From NCBI RefSeq assembly GCF_004329715.1, contig NZ_JXSY01000024.1:176045-240044 (forward strand): DNA of 64,000 nucleotides, written 5' to 3'. This document shows positions 1-9,180 of the stretch, in pieces. Source of the DNA: Bowmanella sp. JS7-9. GTDB taxonomy: Bacteria > Pseudomonadota > Gammaproteobacteria > Enterobacterales > Alteromonadaceae. Each line of letters opens with the position of its first letter. The stretch's first letter is position 1. A program made the position numbers and the translations under genes. The notes under the pieces were generated by a model that saw nothing but the letters and a program-made list of their open reading frames with translations, ran no database searches and was not told the DNA's origin.

Positions 1-123
1 TTCACGTTTACCAGCAGTTCACTGGGTCTTGGCGTTTCTCTGTTAGTTGGCCTCATTGCCGGCGCGCTACCCGCACTGCATGCGGCGAAATTACCACCGA
101 TTGAGGCATTACGCGCCGAATAG
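1..123 (+). CDS. FtsX-family ABC transporter permease, C-terminal end (partial)
   Basis: An open frame enters from the left edge and stops at TAG 121-123, giving 40 residues. It holds one hydrophobic helix (GLGVSLLVGLIAGALPAL) followed by a short tail ending in PPIEALRAE. This helix plus the A-A-x-x-x-P-I-E-A-L-R ending is the usual last segment of MacB/LolC/FtsX-type permeases, which are inner-membrane parts of ABC systems for lipoprotein, peptide or macrolide export. Only the tail is visible, so the subfamily cannot be named. It lies just upstream of lptM and is followed by no obvious terminator. Confidence 0.7.
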   Translation, partial: FTFTSSSLGLGVSLLVGLIAGALPALHAAKLPPIEALRAE

Positions 124-206
124 GCGGCACGCTGCGTTACGGTGCTATTGAATAAATTAGTGTGAATGTCATTATTGCCGTACTTCACAGTAATCTTGCA
201 GATCAC

Positions 207-359
207 ATGTCTAAATTTTTTCGTTTGATAAGTGCGTGCCTGCTGCTGGCAATATTGAGTGCCTGCGGTCAGAAAGGCCCCCTGTTCTTACCCGAGCCGC
301 CGGCACAGAATCAGCCGACGCCGGAGCAAGCCCCCGACACGGATGAGGAGGGTAACTAA
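207..359 (+). CDS. lptM: LptM (YifL-type) LPS-assembly small lipoprotein
   Basis: Encodes 50 residues from ATG 207; an in-frame ATG at 162 would add 15 residues that do not fit a lipoprotein signal. The signal is short and hydrophobic with lipobox LSAC at Cys20, followed by GQKGPLFLP, the highly conserved stretch of the YifL/LptM family, and an acidic proline-rich tail. LptM in E. coli is an outer-membrane lipoprotein that helps the LptD/LptE translocon mature. Its stop TAA overlaps the lysA start (TAATG at 357-361), so the two are translationally coupled. The lptM-lysA-dapF order is common in gammaproteobacteria. Confidence 0.85.
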   Translation: MSKFFRLISACLLLAILSACGQKGPLFLPEPPAQNQPTPEQAPDTDEEGN

Positions 360-1609
360 TGGACTTTTTTACTTACCAGCAACAAGCACTACACGCCGAA
401 TCCGTGCCGGTCAGCGATATCGTCACACAATACGGTACCCCCTGTTATATCTATTCCCGCGCCACTATCGAACGCCACTGGCATGCATTCGATCAGGCCG
501 TTGGCGAACATCCCCACCTGATTTGTTACGCGGTCAAGGCCAACTCGAATCTGGGCGTACTGTCGGTGTTGGCGGCATTGGGATCAGGTTTTGACATAGT
601 CTCAGGTGGTGAACTGGCGCGCGTCATCGAAGCCGGTGGTGATGCCAGTAAAGTGGTGTTTTCCGGTGTCGGTAAAACCGAACAGGAAATCGCCTATGCG
701 CTGCAACTGGGGATTAAATGCTTTAACGTGGAATCGATTCCGGAATTGGATCGTATCAATAAAGTAGCCGGCGAATGGGGCAAAGTCGCGCCCATCTCAC
801 TGCGGATCAACCCGGATGTGGATGCGCAAACACACCCTTATATCTCCACCGGGCTCAAAGCGAATAAATTCGGCATTGCCTATGATCAGGCGCTGGATAC
901 CTATTTACGCGCCGCTACCCTGCCCAACTTAAAAATCGTGGGGATGGACTGCCATATTGGCTCGCAACTGACCACAGTTGCGCCATTTGTGGATGCCCTC
1001 GACAGACTGCTGGCGCTGATCGACCAGTTAGCGCAGCACAATATCCATATCGAACATTTGGATGTGGGCGGCGGTCTGGGCGTGACTTATAAAGACGAAA
1101 CCCCACCGCACCCGGATGCCTATGCGAAAGCTATGGCCGCACGCCTGGATGGCCGTAGCCATCTGCAGCTGATCCTCGAACCGGGCCGGGCGATTATGGC
1201 CAATGCCGGTATTCTGGTCAGTAAAGTCGAGTTTATTAAGCAGGGTGAAGAGAAAAACTTCGCGATTATCGACGCGGCAATGAATGACTTACTCCGTCCC
1301 GCTCTGTATTCGGCGTGGATGGATATTATCCCGGTTGAACAACATCAGGACCGGCCTGTTGCCAGTTACGATGTGGTTGGGCCTGTGTGTGAAACCGGAG
1401 ATTTTCTCGGTAAAGACCGGCAACTGGCAATCGCGGCTGGTGATCTCATCGCGGTGCGCAGCGCCGGTGCTTATGGTTTTAGCATGGCGTCAAACTACAA
1501 CAGCCGCTGTCGCGCGGCGGAAATAATGGTCGATGGCGAGCGTACGATTCTGGTGCGCGAACGGGAAAAATTACAAGAGTTGTGGAAAGGCGAGCATAAA
1601 GTCTCGTAA
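359..1609 (+). CDS. lysA: Diaminopimelate decarboxylase
   Basis: A 416-residue fold-III PLP enzyme that decarboxylates meso-diaminopimelate to L-lysine, the last step of lysine synthesis, in the cytosol. The PLP lysine is Lys60 in YAVKANSN. The glycine-rich phosphate loop HLDVGGGLGVTY is near residue 235, and VGPVCETGD near residue 345 carries the active-site cysteine contributed across the dimer. Length is normal for LysA (about 415). The ATG overlaps the lptM stop by one base. dapF follows after 35 bases, so two consecutive late steps of the DAP/lysine pathway sit together. Confidence 0.96.
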   Translation: MDFFTYQQQALHAESVPVSDIVTQYGTPCYIYSRATIERHWHAFDQAVGEHPHLICYAVKANSNLGVLSVLAALGSGFDIVSGGELARVIEAGGDASKVVFSGVGKTEQEIAYALQLGIKCFNVESIPELDRINKVAGEWGKVAPISLRINPDVDAQTHPYISTGLKANKFGIAYDQALDTYLRAATLPNLKIVGMDCHIGSQLTTVAPFVDALDRLLALIDQLAQHNIHIEHLDVGGGLGVTYKDETPPHPDAYAKAMAARLDGRSHLQLILEPGRAIMANAGILVSKVEFIKQGEEKNFAIIDAAMNDLLRPALYSAWMDIIPVEQHQDRPVASYDVVGPVCETGDFLGKDRQLAIAAGDLIAVRSAGAYGFSMASNYNSRCRAAEIMVDGERTILVREREKLQELWKGEHKVS

Positions 1610-1644
1610 ACTGCACCAAGTAGCTGTTTTTTAATCAAATAACC

Positions 1645-2475
1645 ATGCAGATACAATTTTCTAAAATGCACGGTCTGGGTAACGACTTTATGGTCGTTGA
1701 TAACGTGACTCAGAATGCATTTTTTACCAAAGAAAAAATCCGTCAGTTGGCGGATCGTAACTTTGGCATTGGCTTCGACCAGCTGTTGGTGGTCGAACCG
1801 CCTTATGATCCGGATCAGGACTTCCATTACCGCATTTTCAATGCCGATGGCAGTGAAGTCTCCCAGTGCGGCAATGGTGCGCGCTGTTTCGCGCGTTTTG
1901 TGAAAATGAAAGGCCTGACCAATCGCAACAAAATTGTTGTCAGCACCCGTGCCGGCAAAATGGTGTTGTATCTGGAAAAAGACGGCAATGTCACCGTCAA
2001 CATGGGCAAACCCCAGTTTGAACCGGCGCAGATCCCGCTAAAAGCCACCAAAGAGGAAGGCACCTATATTATCCGCGCCGGTGAAAACACCGTGCTGTGC
2101 GGCGCGGTGTCTATGGGTAATCCCCATTGCGTCACCACGGTGGAAGACGTGGATAGCGCTCCGGTTGAAACACTTGGGCCACTATTGGAACGTCATGAAC
2201 GGTTTCCGGAAGGGGTCAATGTGGGCTTTATGCAAATTATCTCACCGGAGCACGTCAAGTTACGCGTATTCGAACGCGGTGCAGGCGAAACCCTGGCCTG
2301 TGGCAGTGGCGCCTGTGCAGCCGTGGTAGTTGGCCAGTTACAGGGTAAATTAGGCAAAGATGTCAGAGTCGATTTACCCGGTGGCAGCTTAAAAGTTCGT
2401 TGGCAAGGACGCGATCAGGTGGTAAAAATGACCGGTCCAGCCGAACATGTGTATGACGGAACAATAACGCTATGA
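1645..2475 (+). CDS. dapF: Diaminopimelate epimerase
   Basis: A 276-residue cofactor-independent epimerase converting L,L-DAP to meso-DAP for peptidoglycan and lysine. The two catalytic cysteines are visible: Cys75 in SQCGNGARC and Cys219 in [11 protein letters not shown]. The N-terminal MHGLGNDF signature is also present. Length matches the family (about 275). It lies between lysA and a DUF484 gene, as in many gammaproteobacteria, and its stop overlaps the next start by 4 bases (ATGA at 2472). Confidence 0.97.
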   Translation: MQIQFSKMHGLGNDFMVVDNVTQNAFFTKEKIRQLADRNFGIGFDQLLVVEPPYDPDQDFHYRIFNADGSEVSQCGNGARCFARFVKMKGLTNRNKIVVSTRAGKMVLYLEKDGNVTVNMGKPQFEPAQIPLKATKEEGTYIIRAGENTVLCGAVSMGNPHCVTTVEDVDSAPVETLGPLLERHERFPEGVNVGFMQIISPEHVKLRVFERGAGETLACGSGACAAVVVGQLQGKLGKDVRVDLPGGSLKVRWQGRDQVVKMTGPAEHVYDGTITL

Positions 2476-3167
2476 GCGAAACACAAAGAATGGAAAGCGC
2501 TAAATCGAACCTTGCCGAGCAGTTGCTGGAAGAGCCACTGACTGATGAGCAAGTGTTCGAGTTCTTAGGCGCTAACCCTGATTTCTTTGTCCGTTATCCC
2601 CATGTTTTGCCGCAACTACGTATTCCCCATCAGCAAAAAGGCAGCGTATCGCTGGTCGAACGTCAGGCCGAACAGATGCGCGAGCGTGTGCGCATACTGC
2701 AAAGCCAAATCGCTGATTTAATTGATATTGCCAAGCAAAACGAACGTATCTATCGCATTTATGCCGATCTGAATCTGCGCCTGTATAGTTGTCGCTGTAT
2801 TCAGGACGTACAAGATGCTTTGAACGATATTTTGCTCAGCCAGCTGGATTTAACCGAAGTGTCCATACGTCTGTTCGGGTTCGATAACGACTTACCGGAA
2901 ACCAGCAAACGTCACTTTCTGAAAAAACGCTTTAATGACAATATTTTCTACCTCGGCCGTCTCAATCATGCCGAGACCAATATGTTATTCAATAAACCCG
3001 GCGTGCAATCCGTTGCCATGATGCTGATTGGCGAGCGCGGCGAAATGGGTTTACTGGCGGTCGGCAGCGAGGCCCCGCATCATTTCCACCCCGGCATGGA
3101 TACCCTGTTATTTACTCAGTTGCAGAAATTCCTCACCCTGATTATTCCGCAACTGGCTGAATACTAA
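2472..3167 (+). CDS. DUF484 family protein
   Basis: A 231-residue protein of the DUF484 family (E. coli relative YigA). The N-terminal part has the family pattern [19 protein letters not shown] (residues about 28-46), then a predicted coiled coil around residues 65-95, then a GAF-like domain ending in hydrophobic helices. No catalytic residues are known. The gene is regularly found between dapF and xerC, here with a 4-base overlap to dapF and a TAATG overlap to xerC, so co-expression with xerC is likely. Function is unknown; a regulatory or XerC-related role is only guilt by association. Confidence 0.9.
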   Translation: MSETQRMESAKSNLAEQLLEEPLTDEQVFEFLGANPDFFVRYPHVLPQLRIPHQQKGSVSLVERQAEQMRERVRILQSQIADLIDIAKQNERIYRIYADLNLRLYSCRCIQDVQDALNDILLSQLDLTEVSIRLFGFDNDLPETSKRHFLKKRFNDNIFYLGRLNHAETNMLFNKPGVQSVAMMLIGERGEMGLLAVGSEAPHHFHPGMDTLLFTQLQKFLTLIIPQLAEY

Positions 3168-4066
3168 TGACGACCACTGCGCCTGTTCTGCTGGCGCAGT
3201 TCCTTGATTGGCTCAAATACGAACGCGCCCTCGCACCGCTTACACGCAAGGCTTACCAGCGCCAATTAACTGAGGTATTGGACTTTCTCGCGCTGGAGGA
3301 TCTCAGCCACCTGTCCACTCAGGACATTCGCAATGTACTCAATCGTGCCCGCCGTGATGGCCTCAGCCCCCGCAGCATCAGCTTGCGTCTATCAGCGTTG
3401 CGCACCTTCTGCGGCTATCTGGTCAGCAAAGGGGTGCTGAGCCAGAATCCGGCCAAAAATATCAGCGCCCCCAAGCAAAACAAGCCGTTACCGAAACAAT
3501 TAAACGTGGATGAAACCACCCGTTTACTGGACTTTCAGCCGGACGATATCTTGGATACACGAGACCGGGCGATGCTGGAACTGATGTACGGCTGTGGGCT
3601 GCGCCTGGCGGAAGCCTGTCAGCTTAATTGTCAGGATCTGGCGCAGGATTTGTCCGAACTCAGGGTAACTGGTAAAGGCAGTAAACAGCGTTTGCTACCC
3701 ATTGGCCGCAAGGCCCGCGATGCCCTCAATGCCTGGTTGAAAGTGCGCGCCCATCTGGCACCGGAGGAAGAGCCGGCGCTGTTTGTCAGCAAGCTGGCAC
3801 GACGTATTTCTCATCGCCAGATCGCCAACCGTTTGCAACAGCGCGCCCAGCGACAGGGTCTCAATCAACCGCTCAATCCTCATAAATTGCGCCACTCCTT
3901 CGCAACACACGTGCTGGAGTCATCCGGCGATCTGCGCGCGGTGCAGGAGTTGCTCGGCCACGCCAATTTATCCACCACTCAGGTGTATACCCATCTGGAT
4001 TTTCAGCATCTGGCGAAGGTATATGATGCGGCGCATCCCAGAGCGCGCAAAGGCAACAAATCATGA
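3167..4066 (+). CDS. xerC: Tyrosine recombinase XerC
   Basis: A 299-residue tyrosine recombinase, which with XerD resolves chromosome dimers at dif. All catalytic residues are visible: Arg146 (GCGLRLAE), Lys170 (VTGKGSKQR), His239 and Arg242 (HKLRHSF), His265 (LLGHANL) and nucleophile Tyr274 (TQVYTHLD). The N-terminal SAM-like core-binding domain spans about residues 6-95. Length and order (dapF-DUF484-xerC-HAD) match the chromosomal XerC locus and not an integron or phage integrase. The ATG overlaps the upstream stop (TAATG). Confidence 0.97.
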   Translation: MTTTAPVLLAQFLDWLKYERALAPLTRKAYQRQLTEVLDFLALEDLSHLSTQDIRNVLNRARRDGLSPRSISLRLSALRTFCGYLVSKGVLSQNPAKNISAPKQNKPLPKQLNVDETTRLLDFQPDDILDTRDRAMLELMYGCGLRLAEACQLNCQDLAQDLSELRVTGKGSKQRLLPIGRKARDALNAWLKVRAHLAPEEEPALFVSKLARRISHRQIANRLQQRAQRQGLNQPLNPHKLRHSFATHVLESSGDLRAVQELLGHANLSTTQVYTHLDFQHLAKVYDAAHPRARKGNKS

Positions 4067-4779
4067 TTTTTTATCGGCGTTTGCAACCGGTTAAAGCCCT
4101 TAGCTTTGATTTGGATGACACCCTGTATGACAACCGCCCAATTATTCTTGCCGCTGAACAGGCCCAGTTAGATTTTTTGTTTGCGCAGTTTCCTGCAACC
4201 CAGGCGCTGGGGCGAAGTGGTTGGTTGGCCTGTAAGCTCGACGTTGCACAGCAAACCCCGGCGCTACGTCATGACGTAGAATTGTGGCGCAAACAAACCC
4301 TTGCCGCCTATCTGCACCAGGCTGGCTATTCTCCCACCGAATGTCAGAGAGGTGTTCAGGATGGCTTTGCAACCTTTGCAGATGCACGCAGTAATTTTAT
4401 GGTCAGTGACGAAGTACGAGGGATTTTGGCAACGCTCGCCGCGGCCGTGCCATTGGTTGCGTTAACCAATGGTAATGTGGATCTGACACGGATCGGCATC
4501 GCCGACTATTTTCACCATGTGTACCATGCCAGTGTGGATTTGCCGGCTAAACCGGCCAACGCGATGTTTTTAACCGCGCAACACAATCTGGGGCTGGCAG
4601 GCCAGCAGATTCTGCATATTGGCGATTGTTTAACAAATGATGTGTTTGGTGCCATCTCCGCTGGCTGGCAAAGCGGCTATCTGGTGCATGGTCAGCAACC
4701 GGATTTGAACGCCAACCGTCCTCGCGTGTTGCCCCATGTGCAGCTGAGCGAGCTGGCCCAGCTGCAGGCATTGGTTTAA
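4063..4779 (+). CDS. yigB: HAD-IA hydrolase, YigB-like FMN-pathway phosphatase
   Basis: A 238-residue HAD-superfamily phosphatase. Motif I is FDLDDTLYDN (residues 15-24), motif II is LTNGN and the terminal motif is HIGDCLTNDVFGA. E. coli YigB, found in the same place after xerC, dephosphorylates 5-amino-6-(5-phosphoribitylamino)uracil in riboflavin synthesis and also FMN. The assignment rests on family and position; HAD substrate preference cannot be read from sequence. It overlaps xerC by 4 bases (ATGA) and closes the operon, converging on hslO with a 4-base overlap of stops. Confidence 0.85.
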   Translation: MIFYRRLQPVKALSFDLDDTLYDNRPIILAAEQAQLDFLFAQFPATQALGRSGWLACKLDVAQQTPALRHDVELWRKQTLAAYLHQAGYSPTECQRGVQDGFATFADARSNFMVSDEVRGILATLAAAVPLVALTNGNVDLTRIGIADYFHHVYHASVDLPAKPANAMFLTAQHNLGLAGQQILHIGDCLTNDVFGAISAGWQSGYLVHGQQPDLNANRPRVLPHVQLSELAQLQALV

Positions 4780-5651
4780 TTACTGGTTGGCTCGCTGGCC
4801 GAATAGCTACCCGAGTGGATGGCTTCTACGTCAATCGCGTCGAAGCGATAGCTGGTGTTGCAGTACTGGCATTTAATTGCCACGTCACCTTCTTCGGCAA
4901 CAATACCCAGTAACTCTTCCTTAGGTACGTTAATCAACGCCGCAGCACTGCGCTCCTTGCTGCAACTGCACTTAAACTGCAGCGTGACCGGATCATAGAC
5001 CTCAACTTCTTCTTCATGATACAGGCGGTGCAAGACGTCCAGCGGTGCCAGATCGAACAACTCTTCGGCCTTGACCGTGGCGGTCAGATGGGCCAGATGA
5101 TCAAATTGCTCGGCACTGCCCTGACCGGCTGGTAACGCCTGTATTAACATGCCACCGGTGGCAGGTTTATCACCAAGGCGGGTATGCAGCACCACGCGGG
5201 TAGGCAACTGTTCCGACTGACTGAAATACCCTTCCAGACACGCGGCAAGGCTCGGTTGGTCCAGCGCCACGATACCCTGATAGCGTTCACCCTGCTTAGG
5301 TGTAATGGTGATAGCCATGATGCCGTTTTGGAAAAGGGTTTTAAAATCATACTCACCCACTTCGCCTTCCCAGCGTGCCACACCGCGTAATTCCTGATTT
5401 TCAGTGCCATTGACCACGGCGTATTTAATCGGGCCTTCGCTTTGAATTTGTACTGCGATGTCACCTTCGAACTTTAAGGTAGCGGTGAGTAACGAGGTCG
5501 CCGCCATCAGCTCGCCCAACAATTGCTGCACCGCATGTGGATACTCGTGGGTCGCCAAAATATGCTGAAAGCTGTCCTGCACACGGACTAATTCACCTCG
5601 CACATCGGCTTGTTTAAATAGATATCGATAGAGTTGATCGTAGGCACTCAT
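4776..5651 (-). CDS. hslO: Redox-regulated holdase chaperone Hsp33
   Basis: A 291-residue cytosolic chaperone activated by disulfide formation and zinc release under oxidative stress. The C-terminal zinc center is complete: CxC in KCSCSKERS (about residues 230-235) and CxxC in IKCQYCNTSY (about 262-270). The N-terminal MSAYDQLYRYLF and the TGGMLIQALPAG stretch are typical of the family. The start lies 19 bases after the hslR stop, so hslR-hslO is one minus-strand operon, as in E. coli. Confidence 0.96.
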   Translation of the reverse strand: MSAYDQLYRYLFKQADVRGELVRVQDSFQHILATHEYPHAVQQLLGELMAATSLLTATLKFEGDIAVQIQSEGPIKYAVVNGTENQELRGVARWEGEVGEYDFKTLFQNGIMAITITPKQGERYQGIVALDQPSLAACLEGYFSQSEQLPTRVVLHTRLGDKPATGGMLIQALPAGQGSAEQFDHLAHLTATVKAEELFDLAPLDVLHRLYHEEEVEVYDPVTLQFKCSCSKERSAAALINVPKEELLGIVAEEGDVAIKCQYCNTSYRFDAIDVEAIHSGSYSASEPTSN

Positions 5652-5670
5652 AGGTTGTAATAAATCCTGC

Positions 5671-6081
5671 TTAATCTGTATGTTTTAACTGAATAATTTG
5701 TCGGCGCTGTTTCTTATCCGGACGCGAATCCGGGCGTGGACTGTGCAGTGCATTAATTTTACGTGCCGCCGCATTGGCTTCACGTTTAGCGATACTTTCG
5801 GCGCTTTCGGCATAGAGCTCCTGCGCCAGCGGTGCCGATAAACGCTTTTCACTAAGCGCCAACACCGTCACCTGCTTTTGGTCTTGTCCCTGAGGAATCA
5901 CCAGCTTTGCCCCGGTCTCAACAATCTTACCCGGTTTGCAACGCTGGCCGTTGTATTCGACTTTGCCACCGGCGACCATATCGCGGGCGATGGCGCGGGT
6001 TTTGAAAAATCGCGCCGCCCATAGCCATTTATCCAGCCTGACTTTCAACGCTTCTGCTTGTTTACTGCTCATTTCAGCCAT
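5671..6081 (-). CDS. hslR: Ribosome-associated heat shock protein Hsp15
   Basis: A 136-residue S4-domain RNA-binding protein that recycles stalled 50S subunits carrying nascent chains. The S4 domain begins at VRLDKWLWAARFFKTR (about residues 14-29). The C-terminus is basic and charged (RPDKKQRRQIIQL), as in the family. E. coli Hsp15 has 133 residues. A start at the second Met (MSSKQAEAL, 9 bases downstream) is also possible. It is first in the hslR-hslO unit, divergent from gspC across 116 bases. Confidence 0.93.
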   Translation of the reverse strand: MAEMSSKQAEALKVRLDKWLWAARFFKTRAIARDMVAGGKVEYNGQRCKPGKIVETGAKLVIPQGQDQKQVTVLALSEKRLSAPLAQELYAESAESIAKREANAAARKINALHSPRPDSRPDKKQRRQIIQLKHTD

Positions 6082-6137
6082 TTTTTGTGTGAATTTTGCT
6101 CAAACTGTGACAATTGAATGATATTGCCCGCTTACCC

Positions 6138-6166
6138 TTGTCGCTGCGGTGCTGCCCATATATCAT
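6138..6166 (+). promoter_or_regulatory. Candidate sigma-70 promoter of the gsp operon
   Basis: A -35-like TTGTCG (6138-6143) and a -10-like TATCAT (6161-6166) are spaced by 17 bases, 32 bases before the gspC start. Each hexamer has 4-5 matches to consensus. A TGTGA half-site near 6105 could belong to either divergent gene but lacks its partner, so it is not called. Confidence 0.35.
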
Positions 6167-6197
6167 GGGTCGGATAATAAGAATTTAACATTCCCGA

Positions 6198-7127
6198 ATG
6201 AATTATACCTTTAGCAAGGCCAGCCACCAACTCCAACACCTGAATCGTTACCTGCCCGGTGCGGTTGTGGTGCTGTTGTCTGTCTACTTGCTGCATTTTG
6301 CGGCCGAGCTTACCTGGCGCCTGATGCCCGCCCCCAGCGAGCAGACAATGCCAACCCCAATTGCCGACCCTGTCAGTAAAACGCCCTCCGGCAGCAAGGT
6401 CGATCTGCGAAAATTACAAGCACTCAAACTGTTTGGCGAGGCCGGCGCAGCGCCTGCGGTGCAACAACCTGTGGTACAGGACGCGCCTGAAACCAATTTA
6501 AACCTAACGCTAGCCGGTGTGGTGGCGAGTTCCGAGCAGGAACGTGGCGCAGCCATCGTTGAAAACCGCGGGCAACAAAATACCTATGGCATTGGCGATA
6601 AGATTGACGGCACCAATGTCACTGTGGCTGAAATACATGCCGATCGCATCCTGATTAAAAATGGCGCGCGCACCGAAACTCTGATGCTGGATGGCATTGA
6701 TTTTCAACAAAAAAACCCGCAACGCGTAAATGTCAGCACCCCGGTTATCAGCCGCCCGGTGATAGGTAACCGTGAGGCGTCAGTGCGCGAACTGGCCGAT
6801 GCACGCCGCGAATTAACTGAACAACCGGCCAATTTCACCGATTTTATTAATGTTTCACCCCAGGCAGACAATGACGGTAATCCAGTCGGATATCGTGTGT
6901 CGGCGGGCAAAAAGCCGGCGCTATTCCGCGCCACCGGCTTACAGAGTGAGGATATCGTTACCGAAATCAACGGTATGGATCTCACCGACCCTCAGCAAGC
7001 TATGGAAGCCATGGCGGCGCTGAAAACCGAAACTTCATTGCAACTAACCGTGTTGCGTGAGGGTCAACTGGAAACTGTTTTTATCGATCTTCCCGGTGAG
7101 GAAGATGAAGACGCTGAGCGTCAGTAA
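6198..7127 (+). CDS. gspC: Type II secretion inner-membrane protein GspC
   Basis: A 309-residue bitopic protein linking the inner-membrane platform to the secretin. One N-terminal TM segment (about residues 20-38, GAVVVLLSVYLLHFAAEL) precedes a proline-rich linker. Next comes the homology region (about 95-165, containing LAGVVASSEQERGAAIVE), which contacts GspD. A C-terminal PDZ domain (about 215-300, GLQSEDIVTEINGMDL) follows. It is the first gene of the twelve-gene gsp operon; gspD starts 11 bases after its stop. Confidence 0.94.
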   Translation: MNYTFSKASHQLQHLNRYLPGAVVVLLSVYLLHFAAELTWRLMPAPSEQTMPTPIADPVSKTPSGSKVDLRKLQALKLFGEAGAAPAVQQPVVQDAPETNLNLTLAGVVASSEQERGAAIVENRGQQNTYGIGDKIDGTNVTVAEIHADRILIKNGARTETLMLDGIDFQQKNPQRVNVSTPVISRPVIGNREASVRELADARRELTEQPANFTDFINVSPQADNDGNPVGYRVSAGKKPALFRATGLQSEDIVTEINGMDLTDPQQAMEAMAALKTETSLQLTVLREGQLETVFIDLPGEEDEDAERQ

Positions 7128-7137
7128 AGGAAGGTCT

Positions 7138-9180
7138 ATGCGAAGTCACGCCATCACCCGCTTTTTTGCTACTGTCATTTTATCGGCCAGCCTGTCGGTG
7201 AGCCTGGTAGCAACTGCGGCCGAATACTCTCCGAATTTCAAAGAAACTGACATTAAAGAGTTCATCAATATTGTCGGTAAAAACCTGCAAAAGACCGTAA
7301 TTGTCGACCCTAACGTGCGTGGCAAAGTCACCGTGCGCAGTTACGATCTGATGAACGAAGATCAGTACTACCAGTTTTTCCTCAATGTATTGCAGGTCTA
7401 CGGTTTCTCAGTGATTGAAATGCCTAACGGTATCCTCAAAGTGGTACGTGCCAAAGATGCCGGTAAAGCCAATACCCCGGTGGTGGAAAGCGGGCAGTTT
7501 TTTGGTGATGAAGTAATCACCCGCGTGGTGCCGGTGTATAACGTCTCCGTGCGTGAGTTATCACCGTTACTGCGTCAGTTAAATGATGCCGCCGGCGGTG
7601 GTGTGGTGGTCAGCTATGACCCGTCCAACGTTATGATCATGACAGGCGCGGCAGCGGTGCTGAATCGCTTAGTGGAAGTCATCGAGCGGGTCGACAAAGC
7701 CGGCGATCAGGAAGTAGAAATCATTAAGCTGCGTTTCGCTTCTGCCTCAGAAATGGTGCGTATTGTAGAAAACATCAATAAATCTCAGGGTGGCAAGCAG
7801 GTACCGGATACCATGCAGCCACGCGTGGTAGCCGATGACCGTACCAATAGCGTGATTATCAGCGGCGACCCCAAAGCCCGTGAACGGCTTAAAAATCTGG
7901 TGGTACGTCTCGATCAGGAATTGGAAACCAACGGCAATACCCGGGTTATTTACCTTAAGTACGCCAAAGCCGAAGATTTAGTCAAAGTGCTTAAAGGCGT
8001 CAGCGCCAGTATTCAGGCCGAAGAAAAAGGCGCCCAACCCAATGCCCGTGCCCGCAGCGACCGCGCCATCAGTATCGAGGCCCATGCGGATTCTAATGCG
8101 CTGGTGATTACCGCCGAGCAGGACATGATGCGTTCTCTGGAAGAAGTGATCCGCCAGTTAGACGTGCGTCGTGCTCAGGTGCAGGTGGAAGCGATTATCG
8201 TCGAAGTATTTGAAGGCGACGGCACCAGTTTAGGTGTGCAGTGGGCCAGTAAAGACGGCGGCATTCAACAGTTTAATACCGCCGGTGTAGGCATCGCCCA
8301 ATTAGGCGCTGCGGCTTATACCTCGCGGGACAGAACGGTACAGGACAGCGTGATTGGCACAGAAACCGGTACGGTTACGCAAACCTCAAAAACGGTGGAA
8401 GGCGATAAGTCACTGTTGGCGCAATTGCTCGGCAATATCAACGGTATGATGTTCGGCGTAGTAAAAGACGACTGGGCGGCGGTGGTACAGGCGGTCAGCA
8501 CCGACACCAATTCGAATATTCTGGCGACCCCGCACATTACTACTATGGATAATGAAGAAGCCTTCTTTATCGCGGGTCAGGAAGTGCCGATTATTACCGG
8601 CCAGACTGCCAGCGCCAATAACTCCAACCCATTCCAGACCGTTGAACGTAAAGAAGTGGGTATCAAATTAAAAGTCACCCCTCAAATTAACGAAGGGGAT
8701 GCCGTACAGCTTACCATCGAGCAGGAAGTGTCCAGCGTCAGCGGCGCGACGGCGGTAGATATCGCTATCAACAAGCGTGAAATCAAAACCACGGTGATGG
8801 TCGATGATGCGGGCATTGTGGTGCTCGGTGGCCTGATTGATGAAGACGTGCAGGAAAGTGTCTCCAAGGTGCCGCTGTTAGGTGATATCCCTATTCTTGG
8901 TCACCTGTTTAAGTCATCTTCCAGCAACGTGCGCAAGCGCAACCTGCTGGTGTTTATCCGTCCGACCATTATTCGCGATGGCGCGACGATTAATCAGATC
9001 AGCCATGGCAAATACAATTTTATGCGTGCTCAGCAGCTGCAGCGTCAGGCGGATGGCGTTAACCTGATGCCGATGACGGAAACCCCCGTGTTGCCGGCCT
9101 GGACCGAAGCACTGGATTTGCCTCCCAGCTACGAAGAATACTTGCGTCGTAAAAATGCCGGCCAAGAGGGCGAGCAGTGA
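7138..9180 (+). CDS. gspD: Type II secretion outer-membrane secretin GspD
   Basis: A 680-residue secretin forming the outer-membrane channel. The start is ATG 7138, preceded by AAAGGAAGG. The open frame extends to 7057, but that would put 27 charged residues before the signal peptide and overlap gspC. The signal peptide ends near [12 protein letters not shown]0 begins at [14 protein letters not shown], followed by repeated N1-N3 domains. The secretin core ends in [14 protein letters not shown] and [10 protein letters not shown], the classic C-terminal signature. The S-domain tail (about 60 residues) suggests pilotin use; no pilotin gene is in the window. Confidence 0.96.
   Translation: MRSHAITRFFATVILSASLSVSLVATAAEYSPNFKETDIKEFINIVGKNLQKTVIVDPNVRGKVTVRSYDLMNEDQYYQFFLNVLQVYGFSVIEMPNGILKVVRAKDAGKANTPVVESGQFFGDEVITRVVPVYNVSVRELSPLLRQLNDAAGGGVVVSYDPSNVMIMTGAAAVLNRLVEVIERVDKAGDQEVEIIKLRFASASEMVRIVENINKSQGGKQVPDTMQPRVVADDRTNSVIISGDPKARERLKNLVVRLDQELETNGNTRVIYLKYAKAEDLVKVLKGVSASIQAEEKGAQPNARARSDRAISIEAHADSNALVITAEQDMMRSLEEVIRQLDVRRAQVQVEAIIVEVFEGDGTSLGVQWASKDGGIQQFNTAGVGIAQLGAAAYTSRDRTVQDSVIGTETGTVTQTSKTVEGDKSLLAQLLGNINGMMFGVVKDDWAAVVQAVSTDTNSNILATPHITTMDNEEAFFIAGQEVPIITGQTASANNSNPFQTVERKEVGIKLKVTPQINEGDAVQLTIEQEVSSVSGATAVDIAINKREIKTTVMVDDAGIVVLGGLIDEDVQESVSKVPLLGDIPILGHLFKSSSSNVRKRNLLVFIRPTIIRDGATINQISHGKYNFMRAQQLQRQADGVNLMPMTETPVLPAWTEALDLPPSYEEYLRRKNAGQEGEQ

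Noticed and set aside
6100..6125. CRP site between hslR and gspC
   Set aside because: Only one TGTGA half is present, with no TCACA partner at the right distance.
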